Shown one piece after another: positions 1 through 7,634 of a stretch of 64,000 nucleotides of DNA. The DNA lies in assembly GCF_004118325.1 (NCBI RefSeq), contig NZ_RDFA01000002.1:253001-317000 (forward strand). The letters are read 5' to 3'. The notes below the pieces were generated by a model. It saw only the letters and a program-made list of their open reading frames with translations. It had not been told where the DNA came from and did not search any database. Origin of the DNA: Halorientalis pallida. GTDB lineage: Archaea > Halobacteriota > Halobacteria > Halobacteriales > Haloarculaceae. How positions within the stretch are numbered: position 1 is the stretch's first letter; each line of letters starts with the position of its first letter. Both the position numbers and the translations under genes were made by a program.

Positions 1-801
1 ATCGGGAAGCTGACCTGGGGCGTCGAGGAGGTCGACGAGTTGCTCGGCGGCGGCGTCGAGACCCAGTCAATCACCGAAGTGTACGGCGAGTTCGGGGCCG
101 GCAAGTCACAGGTCACCCACCAGCTCGCGGTCAACGTTCAACTGCCCAAGGAACACGGCGGGCTCGAAGGGAGCGCCATCTTCGTCGACTCCGAGGACAC
201 CTTCCGCCCCGAGCGAATCGACCAGATGGTCCGCGGACACGACGACGACGTGCTCCAGGACACGATGGAGTTCTTCGGCATGGAGGACGCCAGCGTCGAC
301 AACGAGGAGGACCTGGAGGCCCTCGTCGAGGCCTTCCTCGACAACATCCACGTCGCGAAGGCGTTCAACTCCAACCACCAGATCCTGCTCGCGGAGAAAG
401 CAAAGGAGATCGCCAGCGAGAGCCAGGACGGCGAGTTCCCCGTCCGCCTGCTCTGTGTGGACTCCCTGACCGCGCACTTCCGCGCCGAGTACGTCGGCCG
501 TGGCGAACTCGCCGAACGTCAGCAGAAGCTCAACAAACATCTCCACGACCTGATGCGCGTGGGCGACCTCAACAACACCGCCGTCGTCGTCACCAACCAG
601 GTCGCCTCCAACCCCGATTCCTTCTTCGGCGACCCCACCCAGCCCATCGGCGGGAACATCCTGGGTCACACCTCCACGTTCCGCATCTACCTCCGGAAAT
701 CCAAAGGTGACAAGCGGATCGTCAAGCTCGTCGACGCCCCCAACCTCCCCGACGGCGAGGGCGTCATGCGCGTCGAGGAAGGTGGCCTGATGGACGAATA
801 A
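1..801 (+). CDS. radA: DNA repair and recombination protein RadA (5' end outside window)
   Basis: RadA is the archaeal Rad51/RecA-family recombinase; it forms ATP-dependent filaments on single-stranded DNA and carries out strand exchange in homologous recombination. The frame is open from base 1, so the N-terminal helix-hairpin-helix part lies to the left. Visible are the Walker [10 protein letters not shown], the Walker B region LLCVDSL, the following [20 protein letters not shown] motif and the L2-like region around [15 protein letters not shown]. About 266 residues of an expected 340-350 are present. The C-terminus ([10 protein letters not shown]) looks complete. No neighbour explains it further. 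Identity is very secure from the motifs; the start cannot be judged here. Confidence 0.97.
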   Translation: MGKLTWGVEEVDELLGGGVETQSITEVYGEFGAGKSQVTHQLAVNVQLPKEHGGLEGSAIFVDSEDTFRPERIDQMVRGHDDDVLQDTMEFFGMEDASVDNEEDLEALVEAFLDNIHVAKAFNSNHQILLAEKAKEIASESQDGEFPVRLLCVDSLTAHFRAEYVGRGELAERQQKLNKHLHDLMRVGDLNNTAVVVTNQVASNPDSFFGDPTQPIGGNILGHTSTFRIYLRKSKGDKRIVKLVDAPNLPDGEGVMRVEEGGLMDE

Positions 802-1020
802 CCGCCCCCACCTTTTTCCCGCTCGGTGGCCTGCGGCCACCACTCGGGGCAAAAACGTGGGCGAAAAAGGCCGAGCGCTCACTGCGTTCGCGCTCGGTAC
901 GACACGGTGCGCGGACCGCACCTGCACCGCATCCGCACCGCGCCCGCACACCAATTTTTCGGCCGCTCATCGCAAAACGCAGTCCTGAGGTGCTACAGCC
1001 TACGGTCTCGACATCACACC
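802..1020. repeat. Intergenic region with hairpin repeats
   Basis: No gene is seen in this stretch. It holds a perfect hairpin with a 3-base loop (GGTGGCC TGC GGCCACC, about 827-843), a core AAAAACGTGGGCGAAAAA at 851-868, and a second hairpin with 8-bp arms CCGAGCGC/GCGCTCGG at 871-878 and 890-897 around the 11-base loop TCACTGCGTTC. The same core and loop recur downstream of other genes in this window. They may end the radA transcript or be a non-coding mobile or structural repeat. Confidence 0.7.
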
Positions 1021-1027
1021 ACCAGAC

Positions 1028-1092
1028 GTAAAACTTATTTTACTACGTCAAAGACGTTTTACTGTAAAACGCTCTTTACGACAAGAGCGTTT
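1028..1092 (+). promoter_or_regulatory. AT-rich promoter/operator region of the DUF2178-XRE pair
   Basis: In a GC-rich neighbourhood this segment is strikingly AT-rich. GTAAAAC occurs at 1028-1034, a TATA-like TTATTTTA at 1035-1042, an inverted pair GTTTTAC-T-GTAAAAC at 1056-1070, and a perfect 10-bp inverted repeat AAACGCTCTT/AAGAGCGTTT at 1067-1076 and 1083-1092. Symmetric sites overlapping a promoter suggest operators. The XRE regulator encoded at 1613-1837 is the obvious candidate to bind them, which would be autoregulation; that link is inference. Confidence 0.55.
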
Positions 1093-1107
1093 GACGAGGT
1101 GGCTTCC

Positions 1108-1218
1108 ATGATGAGGACACAGCGACCCCGCGACGCGAGCGCACAGCTCGGCGCTGGCCGCCGATTCAGCGCCGTCTCAACCTGGTTCCGACGCCCAGTC
1201 CGGGGTGACGAGGCGTGA
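1108..1218 (+). CDS. Possible 36-residue leader ORF coupled to the DUF2178 gene
   Basis: An ATG at 1108 preceded by a purine-rich GAGGTGG opens a 36-codon reading frame rich in Arg and Ala. Its TGA stop (1216-1218) overlaps the GTG start of the next gene (1215) in the string GTGA, the usual geometry of translational coupling. It sits between the probable promoter at 1028-1042 and the DUF2178 gene, so it would be the first ORF on the transcript. No family is recognised and the peptide has no signal or membrane segment. It could be chance in GC-rich sequence. Confidence 0.3.
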   Translation: MMRTQRPRDASAQLGAGRRFSAVSTWFRRPVRGDEA

Positions 1219-1616
1219 CAGAACTACTGGGCCGAGCGGGTCGGATTCGGTCGGCTGTCGCGGGGCTGGCAGCCATCTCCGGACTCGGTCTCGCGGCGTT
1301 TACCGTCCTGAACCGCCCGTTCGTCGCCGTCGGCGTCTACGCCGTCGCGCTGGCGGGCGCGGTTGGACTGCAGGCGACCGCCGATATGCCGGTGTTCGAC
1401 GAACGGGACGCCGACATCTCCCGTGACGCCGCGCGCTGGACGCTCACCATCTTCGGGTGGGCCTCCGCGGGCGTCTTCCCCGCCCTGACCGTCGCGTGGG
1501 GCCTCGGGATGTTCGAGTGGCAACCCTGGAGCGTCGCCATCGCGCTGTTCGTGGCGGTGGTGTACCTGACCTACGGCGCGCTCACGTTCGCGCTGGGACG
1601 GCAGCGATCAGCATGA
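1215..1616 (+). CDS. DUF2178-like four-helix membrane protein
   Basis: A 133-residue integral membrane protein with about four hydrophobic segments (roughly residues 16-32, 35-52, 75-95 and 103-123), typical of DUF2178 proteins of archaea. The GTG start at 1215 overlaps the stop of a short upstream ORF. The gene ends in ATGA shared with the next gene, a 76-residue XRE regulator, so the two are very likely one transcript. Pairs of this kind (membrane protein plus small Cro/CI-like regulator) are common in archaea. Its biochemical role is unknown. Confidence 0.8.
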   Translation: MTELLGRAGRIRSAVAGLAAISGLGLAAFTVLNRPFVAVGVYAVALAGAVGLQATADMPVFDERDADISRDAARWTLTIFGWASAGVFPALTVAWGLGMFEWQPWSVAIALFVAVVYLTYGALTFALGRQRSA

Positions 1617-1837
1617 ACAACTCCCTGCAGGAGTACCGGGACCGCTACGGACTGAGCCAGCGAGAGTTGGCCGAACACGTCGGTGTAACACGTCAGACAA
1701 TAAATGCCGTCGAGGGCAACCGATACGATCCCTCCGTGGAACTCGTGTTCAAGCTGGCCGCCTTCTTCGAGTGTCCCGTCGAGGACGTGTTCCACCCCGA
1801 GGTGGACGTAGAGACGACCGCGAGCGATCACGAGTGA
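1613..1837 (+). CDS. Small XRE-family transcriptional regulator
   Basis: A 74-residue protein that is essentially one Cro/CI-type helix-turn-helix domain. The sequence around LSQRELAEHVGVTRQTINAV is a textbook HTH_3 recognition motif, followed by the usual DPSVELVFKLAAFFECPVEDVF tail. It starts at an ATG whose bases overlap the TGA of the DUF2178 membrane protein, so the two are translationally coupled. The palindromes at 1028-1092 are plausible target sites, suggesting autorepression of the operon; this is not shown directly. It resembles small bacterial and archaeal regulators of the YozG type. Confidence 0.88.
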   Translation: MNNSLQEYRDRYGLSQRELAEHVGVTRQTINAVEGNRYDPSVELVFKLAAFFECPVEDVFHPEVDVETTASDHE

Positions 1838-2006
1838 GAAAACGGAGGACGAGCCCCCGGAACACCTCCACGAGAGACGAGGGCTGGAGGGCAGCGGGGC
1901 GACAGCGGGCGGCGGGCAGGGTGGTGTGCGGGTGGTGGGCCACCCACTCGTCTCTTGATCCGGTGGGATAACAGTGGTACCGGAGAGTCAAAGGCTCGTT
2001 TGTGCC

Positions 2007-2294
2007 TCACTGCTCGCGGGCCGCCTGCAGGAGACTGATGGCGAACCGGACCGGGAGCAACACGATCACGAAGACTCCGAATATCAGGAGTCCGTTGATC
2101 GCGAACCGGTAAAACCACGGCTCGAACAGACAACTGAACCGACCGTACGGTGGACAGTCCGGCAGTCCCGGTGTGAGCACGAACGCACCGCCGAAGATGG
2201 TGAGCGCGAAGACGATCGACCCGATGTAGATCGCCACCTGCTGTATCCGCCTAGCCCGGTCAGATGCTACGCGCCGCCCCGAGTCGGCTGTCAT
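2007..2294 (-). CDS. Hypothetical membrane protein, two transmembrane helices
   Basis: A 95-residue protein with two hydrophobic segments, around residues 20-43 and 67-90, linked by a short loop with a Cys pair (DCPPYGRFSC) that could form a disulfide outside the membrane. The start is supported by a TATA-like GAACTTATAC on the minus strand at 2321-2330, about 28 bases upstream, preceded by an A-rich BRE-like GCGAAAG; this fits a leaderless transcript. I recognise no family. It faces the XRE regulator convergently; about 170 bases between them hold only G-rich non-coding sequence. Confidence 0.7.
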   Translation of the reverse strand: MTADSGRRVASDRARRIQQVAIYIGSIVFALTIFGGAFVLTPGLPDCPPYGRFSCLFEPWFYRFAINGLLIFGVFVIVLLPVRFAISLLQAAREQ

Positions 2295-2395
2295 CTACCC
2301 GGCCAGTCGTGTCGCCAGCAGTATAAGTTCGACTTTCGCTTCGGGTGCGCCGAGCGTTTGCTTTCGCCGAAAAGCAGAGTTCCCGTGGCCGAAAA

Positions 2396-2418
2396 AACGG
2401 CTCGCTCCGCTCGCCGTT
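2396..2418. repeat. 11-base-loop hairpin beside the argF fragment
   Basis: Arms AACGGC (2396-2401) and GCCGTT (2413-2418) flank the loop TCGCTCCGCTC. It directly abuts the duplicated argF 3' end at 2419, just as a related hairpin (2540-2564) abuts the intact argF end at 2567. The loop is a variant of TCACTNCGTTC seen at other sites in the window. Confidence 0.6.
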
Positions 2419-2478
2419 ACTACTGCTCGGACAGCCACACCAACAGCCCGTTCTGGGCGTGCATCCGATTCTCCGCCT
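2419..2478 (-). pseudogene. Duplicated 3' end of argF (60-bp remnant)
   Basis: This segment matches the last 60 bases of argF (2567-2626) with four differences. On the minus strand it still encodes NRMHAQNGLLVWLSEQ and the stop codon. All four differences are synonymous (CTG/TTG, TTG/CTG, GTG/GTT, CTG/TTG), so this copy looks like the tail of a once-functional argF allele rather than a drifted duplicate. Both copies are followed on the low-coordinate side by a hairpin of the same family, so the unit is about 148 bp in tandem. Replacement of argF by recombination with a related donor allele would leave such a scar; past element integration is an alternative. Confidence 0.8.
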
Positions 2479-2566
2479 CCACCTTTTTCTCCTCGGGTGC
2501 GCTACGCGCACCGCTCGTCGAAAAACGTGGGCGAAAAAGCGGCCACTCACTCCGTTCGTGGCCGGG
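2479..2566. repeat. Intergenic hairpin repeat between the two argF ends
   Basis: The spacer holds a 3-base-loop hairpin (GGTGCGC TAC GCGCACC, about 2495-2511), the core AAAAACGTGGGCGAAAAA at 2521-2538, and a hairpin with arms CGGCCAC/GTGGCCG at 2540-2546 and 2558-2564 around TCACTCCGTTC. The order of parts is the same as at 827-897 downstream of radA. Its place just past the argF stop suggests a 3' end or terminator role, unproven. Confidence 0.7.
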
Positions 2567-2567
2567 A

Positions 2568-3455
2568 CTACTGCTCGGACAACCAAACCAGCAACCCGTT
2601 CTGGGCGTGCATCCGATTCTCCGCCTGGTCCCAGACGATGGCGTTCTCACTCTCCAGAGCCTCGTCGGTCACCTCCTCGCCACGGTGCGCGGGGAGACAG
2701 TGCATCAACGGCCGGTCGCCGAGCAGGTCCGTCGTGACCTGGAAACCGTCGAAGTCGGCGAGTTTCTGCTCGCGCTGGTCCTCCTGGCCCATGCTGACCC
2801 ACACGTCCGTGTACACTACGTCGGCGTCCGCGACGGCCGCCTCCGGATCGTGGGTGGTCTCGGGTTCGCCGCCGAGCCCGGCCGCCCGCTTGCGCACGTC
2901 GTCGTCGATGCCGTACCCCTCCGGCGTCGCGACGGTGAGGTCGATGCCGGCCATCGCCGCGCCGAGGACGAACGACTGGGCGACGTTGTTGCCGTCACCG
3001 ACCCAGGCGACGTCCACGTCGAACCCGCCGAACCGTTCGCGAATAGTCAGCAGATCCGCCAGCGTCTGACAGGGGTGGGCGTCGTCGGTCAGCCCGTTGA
3101 TCACCGGAACGGTCGCGTACTCGCCCAGTTCCACCACGTCCGCGTGGTCGAACACGCGAGCCATGATGAAGTCGACGTACCGCGAGACCGCACGGGCCGT
3201 GTCCTTGATCGGCTCGCCGTGGCCGAGGTGGATGTCGTCCGGGCCCAGGAAGATGGCGTGTCCGCCGAGCTGGGTCATCCCAGTCTCGAAGGAGACGCGG
3301 GTCCGGGTCGACGGTTTCTCGAATATCATACCCAGCGTCTGGTCCACGAGGGGTTGCTGGCCGTCGTCGTCGGCTTTCAGGTCGGCGGCCCGGTCGAGGA
3401 CCGTCGTCAGTTCGTCGCCGGTCAGGTCGTCGACGTCTAGGAGTGCGCGCGCCAT
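2568..3455 (-). CDS. argF: Ornithine carbamoyltransferase
   Basis: Transfers the carbamoyl group of carbamoyl phosphate to ornithine, giving citrulline in arginine synthesis. The 295-residue protein is of normal length and has the carbamoyl-phosphate motif EKPSTRTRVSFE (about residues 46-57), the DDAHPCQTLADL motif and the ornithine-side HCLPAHRGEEVTDE motif. The start at 3455 was chosen because MARALLDVDDL is the usual N-terminus; the open frame runs much further upstream as an artefact of GC-rich sequence. It lies two bases after the argE stop and is the last gene of the arg cluster. Its 3' end is partly duplicated at 2419-2478. Confidence 0.97.
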   Translation of the reverse strand: MARALLDVDDLTGDELTTVLDRAADLKADDDGQQPLVDQTLGMIFEKPSTRTRVSFETGMTQLGGHAIFLGPDDIHLGHGEPIKDTARAVSRYVDFIMARVFDHADVVELGEYATVPVINGLTDDAHPCQTLADLLTIRERFGGFDVDVAWVGDGNNVAQSFVLGAAMAGIDLTVATPEGYGIDDDVRKRAAGLGGEPETTHDPEAAVADADVVYTDVWVSMGQEDQREQKLADFDGFQVTTDLLGDRPLMHCLPAHRGEEVTDEALESENAIVWDQAENRMHAQNGLLVWLSEQ

Positions 3456-3457
3456 GT

Positions 3458-4540
3458 CTACTCCCCCATGAGCCGCCGAGCGACCGTCTTCAGCACCTCG
3501 ACGGAACGGTCGTACTCTGCGAGTTCGAGGTGTTCGTTTGGCGCGTGGTCGAGGTCGGAGTCGCCGGGACCGTAAGTGACCATGGGACAGTCCCACGCCT
3601 GTGCGTACACGTTCATATCGCTTGTGCCGGTCTTCCGGAGCAGACGGGGATCGCCCCCCGTCTGACGGATCGCCGCGCGGAACGCCCGCGCCACGTCGGT
3701 CCGGGGCGACATCATCACGGGTTCGACCTTGTCCTTCCAGTGGACCCGGTCGGCCACGTCCAGATACCCCTCGGTGATCTCGATGACCTCCTCGGTGTTC
3801 ATGCTCGGGGGCACGCGCAACTGGATCTCCATCGTCGCCTCGACGGAGAGGCCGTCGTCGGTGAGCCCACCCTCGATCTTCGTGGGTTTGGGCGTCACGC
3901 GCTCGAAGACGGCCTCCCACTCGTCGGTCGAGAACTCCGCTTCGACGCTGGACCACCAGGCGATGGCGTCCTGCACGGCGTTGTTCTCCGGGCGGGAAGT
4001 GTGGCCCGACTCGCTGGTTGCGACGTAGGTGCCAGCCACCAGCCCGCGGTAGCCGAGCGTGATTCCTTCCCAGCCGGAGGGTTCACCGTTGATCACCGCG
4101 TCGGGTTCGGCGTCGCGGTCGTCGATCAGATAGCGACTGCCCCGTGAGTCGACTTCCTCGCCGACGACGCCGACGAAGGAGCCGCCCGTCTCGACCGCGG
4201 CGACGGCCATCGCCGCCAGCGGCCCCTTCGCGTCGACGCTCCCGCGGCCCCAGAGGGCGTCGTCGCCGTCCTCGGCGTCGCGGATCTCGACGGGGATGTT
4301 CCCGGGCACGGTGTCGATGTGGGACGTCAGCAGGACGCCGTCGTCGGCGGGCGCGCGGACGTTGCCGGCCTGGTCGATCCAGACCTCGCGGTCGTGTTCC
4401 TCGAAGTACGAGACCAGCACTTCTGCACAGCGGCGCTCCTCGCCCGACACCGAGGGTGTCGAGACGAGATCGACGAGCAACTGGCGGGCCTCCCCGTCCA
4501 CGTCGATACTGCTCTGACTGGTGAACTGGGTCCCGCTCAT
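3458..4540 (-). CDS. argE: [LysW]-ornithine/lysine hydrolase (ArgE/LysK family)
   Basis: An M20-family metallohydrolase that releases ornithine (or lysine) from the C-terminal glutamate of the carrier protein LysW. The 360 residues show the metal-ligand pattern: SHIDTVPG with His and Asp, SVDAKGPLAAM with Asp, GEEVDSRGS with the catalytic Glu pair, and a late HAPNEHLEL with a His. The gene overlaps the argD stop by four bases and precedes argF by two, so it is co-transcribed. Since argG, argH and argF are all in the cluster, the physiological substrate is most likely LysW-ornithine. The alternative name LysK would imply lysine synthesis, for which no other evidence is visible. Confidence 0.93.
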   Translation of the reverse strand: MSGTQFTSQSSIDVDGEARQLLVDLVSTPSVSGEERRCAEVLVSYFEEHDREVWIDQAGNVRAPADDGVLLTSHIDTVPGNIPVEIRDAEDGDDALWGRGSVDAKGPLAAMAVAAVETGGSFVGVVGEEVDSRGSRYLIDDRDAEPDAVINGEPSGWEGITLGYRGLVAGTYVATSESGHTSRPENNAVQDAIAWWSSVEAEFSTDEWEAVFERVTPKPTKIEGGLTDDGLSVEATMEIQLRVPPSMNTEEVIEITEGYLDVADRVHWKDKVEPVMMSPRTDVARAFRAAIRQTGGDPRLLRKTGTSDMNVYAQAWDCPMVTYGPGDSDLDHAPNEHLELAEYDRSVEVLKTVARRLMGE

Positions 4541-5676
4541 GCGTCGCCCTCCGCGATGGTGGCAATGAGCGCGTCGACGACCTCGTCGGCGTGATCCTCG
4601 GTGATCGTCAGCGGCGGCAACAGCCGGACCACCGTCCGGCCGGCCGGCAGCGCCAGCACACCGTGGTTCAGCGCCAGTTCCTTCAGCACGCGGTTGGCCC
4701 CGCGGCCGACCTCGACGCCGATCATCAGGCCCTCACCCCGCACTTCACGGACGTGCTCGTCGAGTTCGACGTGGAGGCGCTCCTGGATGTACGACCCCAT
4801 GTGGGCCGCGTTCTCGGTGATCTCCTCGTCGAGGATCGTCTCGACGGTCGCCTCCGAGGCGGCCGAGACGACGGGGCCGCCGGAGAACGTCGAGGCGTGC
4901 GAGCCGTAGTTCTCGGCGATCCACTCCCGGCACAGCGTCGCACCGATGGGGAGGCCGTTGCCCAGGCCCTTGGCGCTCGTGATCATGTCGGGCACCGCGT
5001 CCGCCCACTCCGAGGCCCAGAGACTGCCCGTGCGACCCATACCGGTCTGGACCTCGTCGAAGATCAGCGCCGCGCCGTGCTGTGCGGTCTCGACCCGCGC
5101 CGTCTGGAGGAACTCCTGACTCGCGGGATTGATGCCGCCCTCGCCCTGCACGGGTTCGACGATGACCGCCGCGGTCTCGTCGTCGATGGCCTCGGCCATC
5201 GCCTCGGGATCGTCGTAGGGGACGAACTCCACGTCGCCGATCAGCGGCTCGTAGGGCTTCTTGTACTTGTTCTTCCAGGTCGTAGCGAGCGCACCCATCG
5301 TCCGACCGTGGAAGCCCTGCATCGTCGCGACGATCTTCGAGTTGCCCGTGGCCGAGCGGGCGAACTTCAGCGCCGCCTCGTTGGCCTCCGTCCCGGAGTT
5401 ACAGAGCCACGTGTAGTCGATATCGGCCGGCGCGGTGTCGGCCAGCAGGTCGTACAGCCGGGTCCGGGTCTCGACGGGGTAAGACGCCTGCACGTAGGTC
5501 AGGTCCCCGAACTGCTCGCGGACGGCCTCGTTGACCGCGGGATGGTTGTGCCCCAGCGGGACGCAGGCGTAACTGGCCCCCATGTCGAGGTACTCGGTGC
5601 CGTCCGACCCGTAGAGGTACGCTCCCTCGCCGCGTTCGATCTGAATCGGTTTCTCGTTGAAGACGAATCCGGTCAT
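4537..5676 (-). CDS. argD: [LysW]-glutamate/aminoadipate semialdehyde aminotransferase (ArgD/LysJ)
   Basis: A class III PLP-dependent aminotransferase converting the LysW-bound semialdehyde to LysW-bound ornithine (or lysine). The 379-residue protein has the phosphate-binding NSGTEANEAALKFAR, the IFDEVQTGMGRTG motif with the PLP-contacting Asp, and the Schiff-base lysine in SAKGLGNGLPIG. I place the start at 5676 (MTGFVFNEKPIQIERG), where the ATGA overlaps the argB stop. Upstream in-frame sequence is only the shadow of argB. It overlaps argE by four bases. Substrate assignment to arginine synthesis comes from the cluster. Confidence 0.94.
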   Translation of the reverse strand: MTGFVFNEKPIQIERGEGAYLYGSDGTEYLDMGASYACVPLGHNHPAVNEAVREQFGDLTYVQASYPVETRTRLYDLLADTAPADIDYTWLCNSGTEANEAALKFARSATGNSKIVATMQGFHGRTMGALATTWKNKYKKPYEPLIGDVEFVPYDDPEAMAEAIDDETAAVIVEPVQGEGGINPASQEFLQTARVETAQHGAALIFDEVQTGMGRTGSLWASEWADAVPDMITSAKGLGNGLPIGATLCREWIAENYGSHASTFSGGPVVSAASEATVETILDEEITENAAHMGSYIQERLHVELDEHVREVRGEGLMIGVEVGRGANRVLKELALNHGVLALPAGRTVVRLLPPLTITEDHADEVVDALIATIAEGDA

Positions 5677-6560
5677 GCTGTGTCCTCCAGTGCGCTCGCG
5701 TACAGGTGTGTGCCGCCACCGTCGAGTGCCGAGAGAATCGGCTCGTCGGCGTTGGCGTCCGCGATCACGACCTCGTCGGCCCCCGCGTCCAGGGCCTCCT
5801 CGGCCGCCATGATCTTCCGGCTCATGAAACCCTCGGCGGCGTCTTCCAGCGCCGCCCACTCCTCGCTGGTCTCGACGCTCTCGATCAGCGTGTCGGGATC
5901 GTCGGGGTCCGCGTAGACGCCTTCCACGTCGGTCAGCAACACGAGGGTGCCACCGAGTTCACCCGAAATCGCCGCCGCCGACCGGTCGGCGTCCGTGTTG
6001 ACGGGCACGATCTCCGCTCGCGGCTCGTCGCCGCTCGCGCTGTCCGAGGCGCTCCGCGTCTCGCGCCCCTCGTCGGCCCCGGCCATCGGGGGCGCGGCGA
6101 CCGGGACGTAGCCGTCCGAGAGCAGCGACTCCAGCAGGTCGCCGTTGACCTGCTTGATCGTCCCGGAGTGGTCACCCCGCTTGATCTTCTTCTTTCCGTC
6201 CTCGACGACCCGGACCGCCGACTTCCGGGGGCCGTGGAGGAGTTTCCCGTCGACGCCGTTGAGTCCGACGGCGTCGACGTCGAGGCTCTGCAGGCCCGCG
6301 ACGAGCTGGGTGTTGAGGTGGCCAAAGACCATCTCGAACACCTCCATCGTCTCGGCGTCGGTGAACCGACCGACGACGCCGCTCGGCGTTTCGACGTACT
6401 CCGGTTCGATGCCGAGTCGCTCCAGCGTGTCGTCGACGGCGGTCGATCCACCGTGGACGACCGCCACGTCCTCGCCGTCGTCGTCCAGTGCTGCGACATC
6501 CGAAAGGGCACCCGCTGGATCGACCGCGCGAGCGCCACCGACTTTGATTACTGTTGTCAT
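5673..6560 (-). CDS. argB: [LysW]-glutamate/aminoadipate kinase (ArgB/LysZ)
   Basis: An amino-acid-kinase-fold enzyme that phosphorylates the LysW-bound glutamate (or aminoadipate). The 295 residues begin with the glycine-rich VIKVGGARAVDP and carry VVHGGSTAVDD, the NTDADRSAA region and LLTDVEGVYADPDD. Between about residues 165 and 182, where relatives read directly into the nucleotide-binding segment, there is an extra run, GRETRSASDSASGDEPRA. Its DNA contains hairpins like those inserted in two unrelated proteins of this window. It starts 18 bases after argC and overlaps argD by four bases. Confidence 0.94.
   Translation of the reverse strand: MTTVIKVGGARAVDPAGALSDVAALDDDGEDVAVVHGGSTAVDDTLERLGIEPEYVETPSGVVGRFTDAETMEVFEMVFGHLNTQLVAGLQSLDVDAVGLNGVDGKLLHGPRKSAVRVVEDGKKKIKRGDHSGTIKQVNGDLLESLLSDGYVPVAAPPMAGADEGRETRSASDSASGDEPRAEIVPVNTDADRSAAAISGELGGTLVLLTDVEGVYADPDDPDTLIESVETSEEWAALEDAAEGFMSRKIMAAEEALDAGADEVVIADANADEPILSALDGGGTHLYASALEDTA
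6020..6062. repeat. In-frame two-hairpin insert inside argB
   Basis: On the minus strand the order is hairpin GAGACGC GGA GCGCCTC (6046-6062, one mismatch), a spacer GGACAG, then hairpin GCGGC GACGA GCCGC (6020-6034). This matches in plan the elements at 32533-32577 and 45631-45676, whose spacer is TGACAG. It encodes a flexible Ser/Asp/Arg-rich loop. It is less perfect than the other two copies, perhaps older. Confidence 0.5.
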
Positions 6561-6578
6561 GAAAAGTCAACCTCCGGG

Positions 6579-7634
6579 CTACGGGGAGCCCACGGGGTGC
6601 AGACCCTGGAACGAAAGGCCCGCCGTCTCCTCCAACCCGAGTGCGACGTTGGCGGCGTGGACGGCCTGACCGGCCGAGCCCTTCATCATGTTGTCGATAG
6701 CCGAGAACACGACCAGGCGCTCGTTACCGGGGTCGAGTTCGAAGCCGACTTCAGCCCTGTTGGTCCCCGCGACGGCCTTGGGCTCGGGGTAGCGGTAGAC
6801 GCCACCGCCGCCCGCGACGAGTTCGACGAACGGTTCGTCCTCGTACTGGCCCCGATAGGCCGACCAGAGGTCGCCCTTCGAGACGGGACCGTTCGGGAAG
6901 ACGTGACAGGTCGCGCTCGCACCGCGGATCATCTCCACCGCGTGGACGGTGAAGGACACGTCGACGCCGAGGAACTGCTCGATCTCGGCCTCGTGACGGT
7001 GGCCCGTCGGCGCGTACGGCCGGACGACGCCGGAGCGCTCGGGGTGGCTGGAGGCCTCCCCGCCGCCGGCACCGCCCTCCGAAGACCCGACCTTCACGTC
7101 GACGACGATCCGTTCGTCCCCGTCGAGGACGCCCGCCTCGAACAGGGGCAGGAGCCCCATGATCGTCGCGGTAGCGTTGCAGCCGCCCGAGGCGACGATA
7201 TCGGCCCCTTCGAGGTTCTCCCGGTTCAGTTCGGGCAGTGCGTACTCGGCTTTCTCCAGCAGTTCGGGCCGACTGTGGCCGTCGTACCACTCGTCGTACT
7301 GTGCCTCGGTGTCGAGGCGGAAGTCCGCCGACAGGTCGACGACGGTTCCGGCGGCCTCACGGAACTGGTCGATCTGCTCCATCGTGACGCCGTGGGGCGT
7401 CGCGGCGAACAGCACGTCGACCGATTCGAGTTCCTCGGGGTCCGAGAAGCGCAGATCCAGGTTCCGCAGGTTGGGGTGCTGGTGCCCGACCGTCTTGTTG
7501 GCCTTCGAGCGACTCGTGGCCTGGACGATCTCGAACTCGGGGTGCCCAGCCAGGAGACGCAGGAGTTCGCCACCGGTGAAGCCGGTGCCGCCCACGACGG
7601 ATGCGGTCGACGAGGGCTCGCCGTCCGCCGACAT
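6579..7634 (-). CDS. argC: [LysW]-glutamyl/aminoadipyl phosphate reductase (ArgC/LysY)
   Basis: An NADPH-dependent reductase making the LysW-bound semialdehyde from the acyl phosphate. The 351-residue protein starts with the Rossmann motif VVGGTGFTGGELLRLL and has the active-site Cys in SGGCNATATIMG and the following VDVKVGSSEGGAGGGEA segment typical of this family. The ATG at 7634 overlaps the argX stop (TGATG), which fixes the start; the much longer open frame upstream is a shadow of argX. It is the third enzyme after argX in the operon and precedes argB by 18 bases. Confidence 0.95.
   Translation of the reverse strand: MSADGEPSSTASVVGGTGFTGGELLRLLAGHPEFEIVQATSRSKANKTVGHQHPNLRNLDLRFSDPEELESVDVLFAATPHGVTMEQIDQFREAAGTVVDLSADFRLDTEAQYDEWYDGHSRPELLEKAEYALPELNRENLEGADIVASGGCNATATIMGLLPLFEAGVLDGDERIVVDVKVGSSEGGAGGGEASSHPERSGVVRPYAPTGHRHEAEIEQFLGVDVSFTVHAVEMIRGASATCHVFPNGPVSKGDLWSAYRGQYEDEPFVELVAGGGGVYRYPEPKAVAGTNRAEVGFELDPGNERLVVFSAIDNMMKGSAGQAVHAANVALGLEETAGLSFQGLHPVGSP

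Noticed and set aside
2419-2626. The duplicated argF ends as att sites of a resident integrated element
   Set aside because: Only 88 bases with a hairpin lie between them and no integrase is near; recombination between alleles explains the synonymous differences better. Past integration is kept only as an alternative.
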